Assembly: GCF_000614185.1 (NCBI RefSeq)
Contig: NZ_BAKM01000011.1
Coordinates: 62,001 to 126,000 of the forward strand
Source of the DNA: Phocaeicola sartorii JCM 17136 = DSM 21941
GTDB taxonomy: Bacteria > Bacteroidota > Bacteroidia > Bacteroidales > Bacteroidaceae
Reading direction: 5' to 3'
Length of the DNA: 64,000 bases
Shown: piece by piece, positions 54,616 through 62,828 of the stretch
How the letters are laid out: every line of letters starts with the position of its first letter
Numbering within the stretch: the stretch's first letter is position 1
Position numbers and translations under genes: made by a program
Notes under the pieces: generated by a model
Seen by the model: the letters and a program-made list of their open reading frames with translations, nothing else
The model's database searches: none
Told to the model about the DNA's origin: nothing

Positions 54616-56794
54616 TTAATTTAATCGTAATTGTATGGTCTGTCCTTTGCGCAAGGTGTTGCCGGCCGGGATACTTTGTGACTTTACTTTGCCTGTGCCG
54701 GTGATGCGGGCTCTCAGCCCCATGCTTTCAAGCAGATAAACGGCATCCTTTGCTCCCATACCGATAACACTTGGTACAAGTTTATTGTTAATGTCTTTTG
54801 TGCTGAACAATACGTTGTCCGGATTGCTGGTTGCATTTCCCCATACCGGTTTGTTTTCTTTCCAACTGGCAGAGAAGCCGGATGAGTTTACATTGATCCG
54901 GCTCAGTACATAGTCAGCCGCACTTATATCTCCGTTTTTCACATCCGGGATAAGGATGGAAGTCGAGTCCTTCGCTTCTTTCAAATCTTGTGCCAGATGT
55001 TTGGCGAACACACGTTCGGCAATTTTGCTGAACACGCTGCCGGCCATCAAACCTCCCGAGGCGGGAAGCCCCGGTTTCTGGATGGCTACAATGCAACTGT
55101 ATTTAGGCGCTTCTGAAGGAAAATATCCGCAAAAGCTTACTAAATAGCGGCGTGTGCCGTTGGTATATCCGGCTTTGCCCTGTGAGACCTGTGCGGTACC
55201 TGTCTTTCCGGATACATGGAATTGCTTGGAACCTGCTTTTTTCCCCAGCCCTTCGCTGACCACTTTCTCCAGAATTGTCTGTATCTCGCTGATGGCTTTG
55301 GGAGAAGCGATGGCGGGGTTGAGTATCTCAGGGGCAATTTCCTCCACCACCTGTCCGTCCTTGACTATTGATTTCACAAAACGGGGCTTGACCATTACTC
55401 CGTTGTTGGCTATCGCATTATAAAATGCCAGCGTGTTGATGGGGGGATCTGGGTCTCATAACCAATAGACATCCATGCCAATGCAGTACGTGACCAGTTG
55501 CTCAAGTCTTTGTTCGGGATACGTATGTTCGGTTTGCCGGAACCGGGAATGTCAAGGTTTAACGGAGTGGCGATGCTACCCGGTGCAATCCGCGTACAAA
55601 CTTCGCCGGGTTGTCATGATAATGGTCGTCGATCAGCCGTGACACCCCGATGTTTGAAGACACCATCAATGATTTTGTTGTGTTGATAGTGCCGTAGCCT
55701 CCGCGATGCCAGTTATGGTCTTTCATATAGCGGCCGTGCATCATATAAACCCCGTTGCCGGTTTCCACCACAGTCTCGGGGGTGATGACTCCGTCGTCCA
55801 GCGCTACCAGTATGGATGCGGTCTTGAAGGTGGAGCCCGGTTCCATCATGTCCGAGATGGCATTGTTGCGTATCTCTCTGTAAATGCCGTCATTGCATTT
55901 GGTCATGTTTACAATGGCTTTGATGTCTCCCGTCTTCACTTCCATCAAGATGGCGACGCCTACGGTGGCGTTGATTTCTTTCAGTTCATCCACCAATGCT
56001 TTCTCTGCAATGTCCTGCATACCTACATCAATGGTGGTGATGATATCGCAACCATCTACAGGGGGGATATCCACGATGTTCAGGTATTTGTTCATTACCT
56101 TTTGACGGTGGGTGATCCCGTCTCTACCTTTCAATATGGAGTCGTATGAGAGTTCCAGCCCGTTCTTTGCACCTTGTTCTATATCGGGGAACATATCTCC
56201 CAGTGTACGCATGGCCAGTGAGCCGAACGGTTTTTTCCGTTGGTTGAATGCCTGCTCATGGAATCCGCCTTTGTATTTGTTCAGGTTGAATACGGGCAGG
56301 CGTTTGGCTTCCTTATATTGTATATAGGAGATGCGTTTGGGGTAGAGCAGCCAGCTGCGGCTCTCTTTCTTTCTTCCGTTCTTGATGTGCTGCTTGAAAG
56401 AGGCTGCGCTCTTGTCGGGGAATATCTCGTGCAGCCCTTTACAGATACTGTCCAGATTCGCATTAAGGACAGAGTCTTTGATATGTTGCAGCTTCAGCCG
56501 TGTCTTTTCCTCTTCTTCGGTTTCCCCCTTCCTCTTATTGATCATGAAGTCCATGTAAATCTTATATTCGGGGAGGCTGCTCGCCATCAGCTGGCCGTCG
56601 GATGAGATGATGTTGCCACGGGTAGGGCGTACGGTGACGTTCTCTTTTACAAAACGGTCGGCTACGTCTTTCCAGTATTGGCGTTCGGCAAACATGATGA
56701 CACCGGCTTTGCAGATAATGGCAATGCCTACCAACACCATAATCAGGATGATGAAGGAGAAACGGATCATTATGTTCTTTTGATTGGGCATCAT
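54616..56794 (-). CDS. ftsI: Septal transpeptidase FtsI/PBP (two frameshifts in this sequence)
   Basis: The frames 55559-56794 and 54616-55395 form one class B penicillin-binding protein of about 726 residues if two bases are restored. Near 55582, GLHRV continues GIATPLNLDIPGSG; near 55447, in a run of C (plus-strand G), YETQIPP continues INTLAFYNAIANNG. It has one membrane helix (FIILIMVLVGIAIICKAGVI) and the pedestal start RPTRGNIISSDGQLMA. The transpeptidase motifs are SxxK at Ser321 (MEPGSTFKTAS), SxN (MVSSNIGVS) and KTG (VSGKTGTAQVS), followed by a C-terminal PASTA domain (VPSVIGMGAKDAVYLLESMG). It cross-links septal wall with FtsW. It lies between ftsL and murE. Both breaks look like sequence errors. 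Confidence 0.93.
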
Positions 56795-56798
56795 GGGT

Positions 56799-57173
56799 TT
56801 AATCTTTCTTTATTAAATAAGGACGGTTGGTAGCCGTTTGCAAGTGGCTGTCTTCCGTCGAGATATATTCTTCAATACGTGACTGGCGGCTCTTTTCCAT
56901 TAATTCGGAAGAGCGTGTCAAGGCATCGTATTTGATATCTGTCAGATCTTTCTTCAATTTGTCAATCTCGATAAGTTCCTGTTGGCTGCTATAACGGTTG
57001 TCTATGTATAGCACGGTCAGGATCATGATGAGAATCAGCAAACGGGTCTGTCTTTTGAAGAAGTCGTTTGCAAGGATATCTCCTCCTAAGATGCTGCGTA
57101 TGGACATGTGCTTGGGTGAAGCGGTCTGTCCGTCTTTGGGCTGTTGTGTATTTTGTTTCTGTTCTTCTTCCAT
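56799..57173 (-). CDS. ftsL: FtsL-like division protein
   Basis: This small bitopic protein (124 residues from the chosen start MEEEQKQNTQQPKDG at 57173) has a cytoplasmic N-terminus, one membrane helix (LLILIMILTVLYIDNRY) and a periplasmic coiled-coil stretch (IEIDKLKKDLTDIKYDALTR). The end, YISTEDSHLQTATNRPYLIK, is typical of Bacteroidota FtsL-like proteins. FtsL joins FtsQ and FtsB to activate FtsWI. A start at 57194 is also in frame but would overlap the end of rsmH by 17 bases. The gene sits between rsmH and ftsI, the usual ftsL position, which is the main support since the sequence is poorly conserved. Confidence 0.85.
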   Translation of the reverse strand: MEEEQKQNTQQPKDGQTASPKHMSIRSILGGDILANDFFKRQTRLLILIMILTVLYIDNRYSSQQELIEIDKLKKDLTDIKYDALTRSSELMEKSRQSRIEEYISTEDSHLQTATNRPYLIKKD

Positions 57174-57177
57174 CTCG

Positions 57178-58092
57178 TTATTTTTTTTCTGCAATTCTCA
57201 ACTTGGCGCTTCGGGAGCGCGGATTACGTGTCACTTCTTCGTTTCCGGCAACAATCACTTTATTGTTGACTAGCTTGAAAGGTGTCTGTACGTTGCCAAA
57301 GAAATCCTGTTCGGCTTTGCCTTCTATGTTTCCGGTCTTCATGATATTCTTTACCATGCGGTCTTCTAAAGAATGATAGGTGATTACCACCAGTCTGCCT
57401 CCCGGTTTCAGTGCTTTTACCGCTGCATAAAGCATTTCTTTCAAAGCTTCCATTTCTTGGTTTACCTCTATGCGCAAAGCCTGGAATACCTTTGCGAGTT
57501 CCTTTTTCTCACGTTCCCGTCCGAAAAGCGGTTTGATGATCTCAAGAAAATCACCGATGGTGACAATCTGTTTTACCCCCCGTGCTTTGACGATGGTTGA
57601 TGCCAGCTTGCGGCTGTTCTTTAATTCACCATATAAATAGAAGATATTAGCCAGACGCTCTTCGTCATAGGTGTTCACCACATCGGCTGCTGTCATGCCG
57701 GCGCGTTTGTTCATCCGCATGTCCAGTTTGCCCTCGAAGCGGAATGAGAATCCGCGCTCAGAGTCGTCGAAGTGATGGGAGGAAACGCCCAGATCGGCCA
57801 GAATGGCATCCACTTCCTCTACGTCATAATAACGTAAGAAGTTGGGGAGGTAGCGGAAATTACTGCGCACAAAAGTGAAGCGGCTGTCGTTTACAATATT
57901 CTTCTCGGCATCCTCGTCCTGGTCAAAACTATATAGATGTGCGGTGTCATCCAGCCGGCTTAGGATCTCCCTGGAGTGTCCTCCGCCGCCGAAAGTGACA
58001 TCTACGTAAATTCCTCCGGGCTGAATGTTCATACCGTTTACGCTCTCGTTTAGTAATACCGGCACATGATATGTCTGTTCTGCTTCGCTCAT
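57178..58092 (-). CDS. rsmH: 16S rRNA m4C1402 methyltransferase
   Basis: This 304-residue protein (MraW) uses S-adenosylmethionine to methylate N4 of C1402 in 16S rRNA. It has YHVPVLLNESVNGM at the start and the SAM loop VDVTFGGGGHSREILSRL. ADLGVSSHHFDDSERGFSFR and KALKPGGRLVVITYHSLEDR follow; the last includes the conserved substrate-side region. Its start overlaps the end of mraZ by 4 bases and ftsL follows immediately, as in most dcw clusters. Confidence 0.97.
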   Translation of the reverse strand: MSEAEQTYHVPVLLNESVNGMNIQPGGIYVDVTFGGGGHSREILSRLDDTAHLYSFDQDEDAEKNIVNDSRFTFVRSNFRYLPNFLRYYDVEEVDAILADLGVSSHHFDDSERGFSFRFEGKLDMRMNKRAGMTAADVVNTYDEERLANIFYLYGELKNSRKLASTIVKARGVKQIVTIGDFLEIIKPLFGREREKKELAKVFQALRIEVNQEMEALKEMLYAAVKALKPGGRLVVITYHSLEDRMVKNIMKTGNIEGKAEQDFFGNVQTPFKLVNNKVIVAGNEEVTRNPRSRSAKLRIAEKK

Positions 58093-58553
58093 TCTATTTC
58101 TACGTTGTTGTTAGTTCCCATAATTTCTTCCAATTCTTTTCCAAAGTCCTCCGGTGTGATGAAGGGCTTGTCCGCTATTTCTTTAGACCAGATTTCTATC
58201 GTGTCGTCCAATCCGATAAAACGTACGTCTTGCTGTATCCTTGCTAGTTTCAAATATCGTTTGGGTATCAGAAAACGTCCGTTCCCGTCCAGTGTGATCA
58301 CTTCTACATCCGAAACGAACTGACGGAAGATCATCTGGTGTCTGGAGTTCCAGCGGTTCAGTTTGCCGCGCAGTTCGTTCATTTGTTCGTTCCACACATT
58401 TTCAGGGTAAAGTACCAGGCAGTCCTGGTAAGTGTCTTTACGTAAGATCAAGCATTCCTGGGAGGCGGCTTGTAGCTGCTTCCTGAATACGGCGGGCAGA
58501 AACACTCTGCCTTTTGCGTCCGTCTTTGCTTCAGAATTCCCAAGAAATCGCAT
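58089..58553 (-). CDS. mraZ: Transcriptional regulator MraZ
   Basis: This 154-residue protein carries two SpoVT/AbrB-like DNA-binding domains (NSEAKTDAKGRVFLPAVFRK near the N-terminus and SDVEVITLDGNGRFLIPKRY later). MraZ binds repeats upstream of its own gene and controls the dcw operon in other bacteria. Here TGGGG-AATTG-TGGGG-AATTG sits about 45 bases upstream on the minus strand, a good match to MraZ boxes. It is the first gene of the division cluster and overlaps rsmH by 4 bases. Confidence 0.95.
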   Translation of the reverse strand: MRFLGNSEAKTDAKGRVFLPAVFRKQLQAASQECLILRKDTYQDCLVLYPENVWNEQMNELRGKLNRWNSRHQMIFRQFVSDVEVITLDGNGRFLIPKRYLKLARIQQDVRFIGLDDTIEIWSKEIADKPFITPEDFGKELEEIMGTNNNVEIE

Positions 58554-58592
58554 GGTTACACCTTATTATATTGTTCAAGGTGTAAAATTACA

Positions 58593-58615
58593 CAATTCCC
58601 CACAATTCCCCACAA
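58593..58615 (-). promoter_or_regulatory. MraZ operator boxes
   Basis: The minus strand reads TGGGG-AATTG-TGGGG-AATTG. TGGGN repeats with 5-base spacers (10-base period) are the known MraZ-binding pattern. The boxes lie 45-49 bases before the mraZ start. Confidence 0.65.
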
Positions 58616-58890
58616 TATTTCATGAAAATATTTCGAGAAGTTTTCAACAGGTTGTTAAAGCGGCTAGTAGCTTGGTAAACAGGAGATTTAAAATTAATGA
58701 TTTTATGATAAAAAATAAGGGAAAGGACGGGATACCGGAAGTTGAGAAATGAAACTAAAGTATTGCACATTCGTTTTCGTTTTGCGCAAAAATGAAAGAA
58801 AATGTATCGTTTCATACACAAAAACTCTTAATTTCTTTAGAGTCTGAGCGTTTTTTCTGTCATAAATTGCCAATATAAAAAAAGATAAGT

Positions 58891-58898
58891 TACTTTTG
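58891..58898 (+). promoter_or_regulatory. glsA-glsB promoter, -7 box TACTTTTG
   Basis: TACTTTTG with ATTG at 58866-58869 (21-base spacer) matches the Bacteroides consensus and lies 22 bases before the ATG. Confidence 0.6.
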
Positions 58899-58920
58899 CA
58901 TAGAAAAGAACGTTTGCAAA

Positions 58921-59739
58921 ATGACTGACGACTCTATATTTTTAATCGACATAGAAAAGATATTGAAAACGAAAGCCGGAGAAAAATATAAATATATTCC
59001 CCGTTTTGTCGTTTCGTACCTGAAGCGCATCGTGCATCAGGAGGAGCTGAATGTCTTTTTAAAAGACTCCAGAAATAAAGTCGGAGTTGACTTCCTGGAA
59101 GCCTGTATGGGTTTTTTGGATGCAAAAGTGGAGATAAAGGGATTGGAGAATCTGCCCGAAGGCGGCAGATGTACTTTTGTAAGCAATCACCCGCTGGGAG
59201 GACAGGACGGAGTTGCCTTGGGGTATATATTGGGAAAGCATTACAATGGTAATGTACGCTATTTGGTCAATGATTTGTTGATGAATTTGCATGGCCTGGC
59301 TCCTTTGTGTATTCCTATCAATAAAACGGGCTCGCAATCCAGGGATTTCCCGAAAATGGTAGAGGCGGGTTTCGCTTCGGATAATCATATCATTATGTTT
59401 CCTGCAGGGTTGTGTTCCCGAAGGCAGAATGGGGAAATCAAGGATTTGGAGTGGAAAAAGACTTTTATCACTAAAAGTGTTGAAACGCATCGTGATGTGG
59501 TGCCTTTGCATTTTGAGGGCCGGAATTCTGATTTCTTTTATAATTTGGCGAATATATGTAAGGCACTTGGCGTTAAGTTCAATATCGCTATGCTTTACCT
59601 GGCGGATGAAATGTTGAAAAATCGTCATAAAACCTTTACTTTAACCATTGGGAAGCCTATCCCTTGGCAAACTTTCGACAAGGCAAAGACCCCGGCTCAG
59701 TGGGCGCAGTTTGTAAAAGATGTGGTTTACAAACTATAA
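58921..59739 (+). CDS. glsA: PlsC-type O-acyltransferase, glycine-lipid synthesis (GlsA)
   Basis: This 272-residue protein is an acyltransferase of the PlsC superfamily. Paired with the next gene it matches the Bacteroides glycine-lipid pair, in which GlsB N-acylates glycine with a 3-hydroxy fatty acid and GlsA adds the second acyl chain. The active-site motif reads FVSNHPLGGQDGVALG: His and Asp are separated by five residues, not the four of the usual HX4D. The second motif is IMFPAGLCSRRQNGE, in the place of FPEGTRS. No clear transmembrane helix is seen, so it is probably membrane-peripheral. GlsB follows after 24 bases. The role is inferred from the pair; the family is sure. Confidence 0.85.
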   Translation: MTDDSIFLIDIEKILKTKAGEKYKYIPRFVVSYLKRIVHQEELNVFLKDSRNKVGVDFLEACMGFLDAKVEIKGLENLPEGGRCTFVSNHPLGGQDGVALGYILGKHYNGNVRYLVNDLLMNLHGLAPLCIPINKTGSQSRDFPKMVEAGFASDNHIIMFPAGLCSRRQNGEIKDLEWKKTFITKSVETHRDVVPLHFEGRNSDFFYNLANICKALGVKFNIAMLYLADEMLKNRHKTFTLTIGKPIPWQTFDKAKTPAQWAQFVKDVVYKL

Positions 59740-59763
59740 CAGACAAAAGAGAGAATAATAGAT

Positions 59764-60743
59764 ATGGAAGAAATTATTGCACCGATTAGCAAAGAGATTC
59801 TGAAGGCGGAACTTACCGAGGATAAACGCCTGAGGTTTACGAATAAAAGTCATAATGAAATTTATGTCATTACGTACCGGGATTCGCCAAATGTGATGAA
59901 GGAGATTGGCCGGTTGAGGGAGATCGCCTTTCGTGCTGCAGGTGGCGGAACAGGAAAATCAATGGATATCGATGAGTATGACATTATGGAAAACCCATAC
60001 AAGCAGTTGGTTGTATGGAATCCTGAAGCGGAAGAGATTTTGGGGGGCTATCGTTATCTTTTGGGGGATGAGGTGCAATTTGATGAACATGGAAAGCCCT
60101 TGCTGGCTACTGCCACATGTTTAATTTCTCGGAGGTCTTTTTGAAAGAATATTTGCCTTATACGGTGGAGCTGGGGCGTTCGTTCGTTACATTAGAGTAT
60201 CAGTCCACCCGTGCCGGCTCCAAGGGGCTGTTTGCTTTGGATAATTTGTGGGATGGCTTAGGCGCGTTGACCGTGATTAAGCCGAATGTGAAATATTTCT
60301 TTGGCAAGATGACCATGTATCCTAGTTATCATCGTCAGGGACGTGACATGATATTGTACTTCCTGAATAAGCATTTTGGTGATAAGGACAAGCTGATAAC
60401 TCCGATGAAACCGCTGGAAATAGAAACAGACAAGAAGATGCTGGAAAATCTTTTCTGTTATGATTCCTTTAAAGAAGACTATAAGATCCTGAATACGGAG
60501 GTGCGTAAGCTGGGATATAATATTCCTCCTTTGGTCAATGCGTATATGAGCCTGTCTCCTACGATGCGTATGTTTGGAACAGCGATTAATTATGGGTTCG
60601 GAGATGTGGAGGAAACCGGAATCCTGATTGCGGTGAATGAAATTCTGGAGGACAAACGGGTGCGCCATATCGAATCGTTTGTAAAGCAGCATCCTGAAGC
60701 TTTGAAAATAACTTCCGGAGCCCATCCCATACTGACCAAATAA
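59764..60743 (+). CDS. glsB: Glycine N-acyltransferase GlsB, GNAT fold (frameshifted in this sequence)
   Basis: The frames 59764-60144 and 60117-60743 give 326 residues when one C is restored near 60113: KPLLATA then continues HMFNFSEVFLKEYLPYTVEL. This is a GNAT-type acyltransferase of the OlsB/hemolysin-like group, with LREIAFRAAGGGTGKSMDID near the N-terminus, ILGGYRYLLGDEV, and MTMYPSYHRQGRDMILYFLN in the acyl-donor site. In B. thetaiotaomicron the homologue makes N-acyl glycine (commendamide), the precursor of glycine lipids that matter for stress tolerance and gut colonisation. It is preceded by glsA and ends at a bidirectional terminator. The break lies in a CC run and is probably an error. 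Confidence 0.87.
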
Positions 60744-60770
60744 TCGGGTTGATGGCAGGCATTGTGGAAA

Positions 60771-60826
60771 AACAGGGTCAGATGCGGACAAGATGAATCT
60801 TTTAATATCTGCATCTGACTCTGTTC
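60771..60826. terminator. Bidirectional terminator between glsB and dgt
   Basis: ACAGGGTCAGATGC (from 60772) pairs with GCATCTGACTCTGT (to about 60824) with one mismatch. A-rich sequence precedes it and T-rich sequence follows, between convergent genes. Confidence 0.8.
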
Positions 60827-60829
60827 TTA

Positions 60830-62161
60830 TCATACTGCCGGCAGACTGTTCCCTTTGATTTTCCGGTAGAGGTCGAGCGCATATACATCTGTCATGCCCG
60901 ATATGTAATCCAGCACAGCCTGGATCTTTTCATATAAAGTAGGTGCGTTGACGTTATACTGTCCGGATACACGATTGATCAGTAGTTGTGAATACGCCTT
61001 TTCCGGAGAGCGAACAGCGTTAATCATCAAGTCTATCAAAGTGCTGATAACCCTGAATCCCGCCAATTCTATGTCCAGCACATCACTGGAACGGTAGATT
61101 CTTTGAAAGGCGATTGCCGAACAATGCTCATACGCTTCTTTCAGAGGACTGCAAATGTGTTTTATCAGTGCACCTTCAAACTTCCCGGCCAATATCTTCT
61201 CTTCATTCTCAATAAAGACTCGCGTGCATTCCTTTATCAGTGCGCCGATGACCGAAGAGCGTAAATAGGCTATCTGTTCATTGACGTCCGTTACAATCCG
61301 GCAAACTTCCTCAATGCGTTTTTTTCTTTTCTCATCAAAGAACAGCATATACAGTTCTTTGGTCTCGTCATGTGTCAGAAGTTTCAATTTATGCGCGTCC
61401 TCTATGTCCATCATCTGATAACAAATATCATCCGCGGCTTCCACCAGATAGACTAACGGATGACGTGCGTAGCGTAAAGGCTCATCCGGCTGGCTGAGTT
61501 GGATAATGCCCAGCTCTTTTGCTATTTTCTGATAATCAGCCTCTTCGCTTAAGAAGAAACCGAATTTTGATTTCCTTCCTGCCAGTTGTGAGGAAAAAGG
61601 ATACTTTACGATGGACGCCAGTGTGGAGTAGGTCATCACAAACCCTCCTTTCCGCCTTCCTTCAAACTGGTGGGTAAGGATGCGGAATGCGTTGGCATTT
61701 CCTTCGAAATGAGTTAAATCATTCCATTCCATCGGTGAAAGCTCTTTTTCCAGCGCCATTCCCTGTCCTTCCGAGAAGTAAGTTGAAATGGCCTTTTCTC
61801 CCGAATGGCCGAAAGGTGGGTTTCCCAGATCGTGTGCCAGACAGGCGGCTGAGACGATGGAGCCTATTTCCGACAGATGGGAACCGGCCAGTTCCGGATG
61901 CTTTTTCAGGAGCTGGCTGGCGACATCATTTCCTAAAGAACGTCCTACACAAGACACCTCAAGGCTGTGAGTCAACCGGTTGTGTACGAATACGCTACCC
62001 GGCAAAGGAAAAACTTGGGTTTTGTTTTGCAAACGGCGGAAAGGCGCCGAGAAGATGAGGCGGTCATAATCGCGTTGGAATTCGGAACGGTCATCTTTAC
62101 GGGCCTCGTGCAGTTCTTCCATGCCGAAGCGTTTGTTTGATATTAATTGCTTCCAGTTCAT
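60830..62161 (-). CDS. dgt: Deoxyguanosinetriphosphate triphosphohydrolase
   Basis: This 443-residue HD-domain enzyme splits dGTP into deoxyguanosine and triphosphate. The motifs are FSAPFRRLQNKTQVFPLP, VHNRLTHSLEVSCVGRSLG with the first metal His, ACLAHDLGNPPFGHSGEKAI with the HD pair and YLVEAADDICYQMMDIEDA with the later Asp. The length is that of the Bacteroidota dNTPase type. It is divergent from dut, so two nucleotide-pool enzymes share the region. A TACTTTTG box (minus strand, complement of 62183-62190) lies 22 bases before the start. Confidence 0.95.
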   Translation of the reverse strand: MNWKQLISNKRFGMEELHEARKDDRSEFQRDYDRLIFSAPFRRLQNKTQVFPLPGSVFVHNRLTHSLEVSCVGRSLGNDVASQLLKKHPELAGSHLSEIGSIVSAACLAHDLGNPPFGHSGEKAISTYFSEGQGMALEKELSPMEWNDLTHFEGNANAFRILTHQFEGRRKGGFVMTYSTLASIVKYPFSSQLAGRKSKFGFFLSEEADYQKIAKELGIIQLSQPDEPLRYARHPLVYLVEAADDICYQMMDIEDAHKLKLLTHDETKELYMLFFDEKRKKRIEEVCRIVTDVNEQIAYLRSSVIGALIKECTRVFIENEEKILAGKFEGALIKHICSPLKEAYEHCSAIAFQRIYRSSDVLDIELAGFRVISTLIDLMINAVRSPEKAYSQLLINRVSGQYNVNAPTLYEKIQAVLDYISGMTDVYALDLYRKIKGNSLPAV

Positions 62162-62182
62162 AATTCAGGCTTTATCTGTTTG

Positions 62183-62190
62183 CAAAAGTA
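62183..62190 (-). promoter_or_regulatory. dgt promoter, -7 box TACTTTTG
   Basis: The minus strand reads CTTACTTTTGCAAAC; TACTTTTG fits TAnnTTTG, 22 bases before the ATG at 62161. Confidence 0.55.
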
Positions 62191-62340
62191 AGAAACTTCC
62201 GTTTAAAAAACTGTAAACGCTTAGATAAATCCATCTAAATGTGTAAATTCGCACTTTATTAATCATGCGGTAATGTATTGATTTGTCGATATGCCAATCG
62301 GTTGCGCCATCTCTGGGCTATGCTTGTTGTCTGCAAATTA

Positions 62341-62366
62341 TTAGCACATTGCCACATTAGCACATT
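62341..62366 (+). repeat. Second copy of the TTAGCACATT repeat
   Basis: TTAGCACATTG at 62341, then CCACATTAGCACATT ending at 62366. It differs by one base from 33000-33025, after susR. It contains two TTAGCACATT units and lies 18 bases before dut. Confidence 0.65.
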
Positions 62367-62383
62367 GATAAATTAGTAAAATT

Positions 62384-62818
62384 ATGAAAGTACAGGTAAT
62401 CAATAAATCAAAACACGCTTTGCCCGAATATGCCACCGGGCAATCGGCCGGAATGGACATCCGTGCCAACCTTGACGAACCGATTGTGTTGAAACCTTTG
62501 CAACGTTGCTTGGTTCCTACGGGACTTTATATCGCATTGCCGGAAGGTTTTGAAGCGCAAATCCGTCCGCGTAGCGGGCTGGCTATCAAGAAAGGGATCG
62601 GGGTTCTGAATTCTCCGGGCACGATTGATGCCGATTATCGTGGTGAGATTTGCATCATTCTGGTCAATTTGTCATCAGAGGATTTTAGGATAGAAGACGG
62701 GGAACGCATTGCGCAAATGGTCATAGCCCGTCATGAACAGGCCGAATGGCAGGAAGTGGAAGTATTGGATGAAACGGAACGTGGCGCGGGCGGCTTTGGA
62801 CATACCGGAAAAAAGTAA
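62384..62818 (+). CDS. dut: Deoxyuridine 5'-triphosphate nucleotidohydrolase
   Basis: This 144-residue trimeric dUTPase turns dUTP into dUMP and pyrophosphate, keeping uracil out of DNA and supplying dTMP synthesis. All five motifs are visible: [36 protein letters not shown] (with the Ser), [26 protein letters not shown] and the flexible tail [13 protein letters not shown]. The length is standard. It is followed after 10 bases by a TPR lipoprotein gene, probably in one transcript, an arrangement often seen in Bacteroides. Confidence 0.97.
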   Translation: MKVQVINKSKHALPEYATGQSAGMDIRANLDEPIVLKPLQRCLVPTGLYIALPEGFEAQIRPRSGLAIKKGIGVLNSPGTIDADYRGEICIILVNLSSEDFRIEDGERIAQMVIARHEQAEWQEVEVLDETERGAGGFGHTGKK

Positions 62819-62828
62819 AAGGAATAGA

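Larger units (their letters stand above)
58554..58920. other. Intergenic region between divergent mraZ and glsA
   Basis: The 367 bases hold the MraZ boxes (58593-58615), a TACTTTTG promoter box for glsA (58891-58898) and an AT-rich middle without recognisable features. The minus-strand frame at 58588-58821 covers the MraZ boxes and looks spurious. Confidence 0.5.

Noticed and set aside
50520..56794. murD and ftsI as pseudogenes
   Set aside because: Both are essential, the only copies in view, and each break is a one-base loss in a short homopolymer with full family sequence on both sides.
58588..58821. 77-residue minus-strand frame upstream of mraZ
   Set aside because: It overlaps the MraZ boxes and AT-rich promoter region and resembles no known protein.
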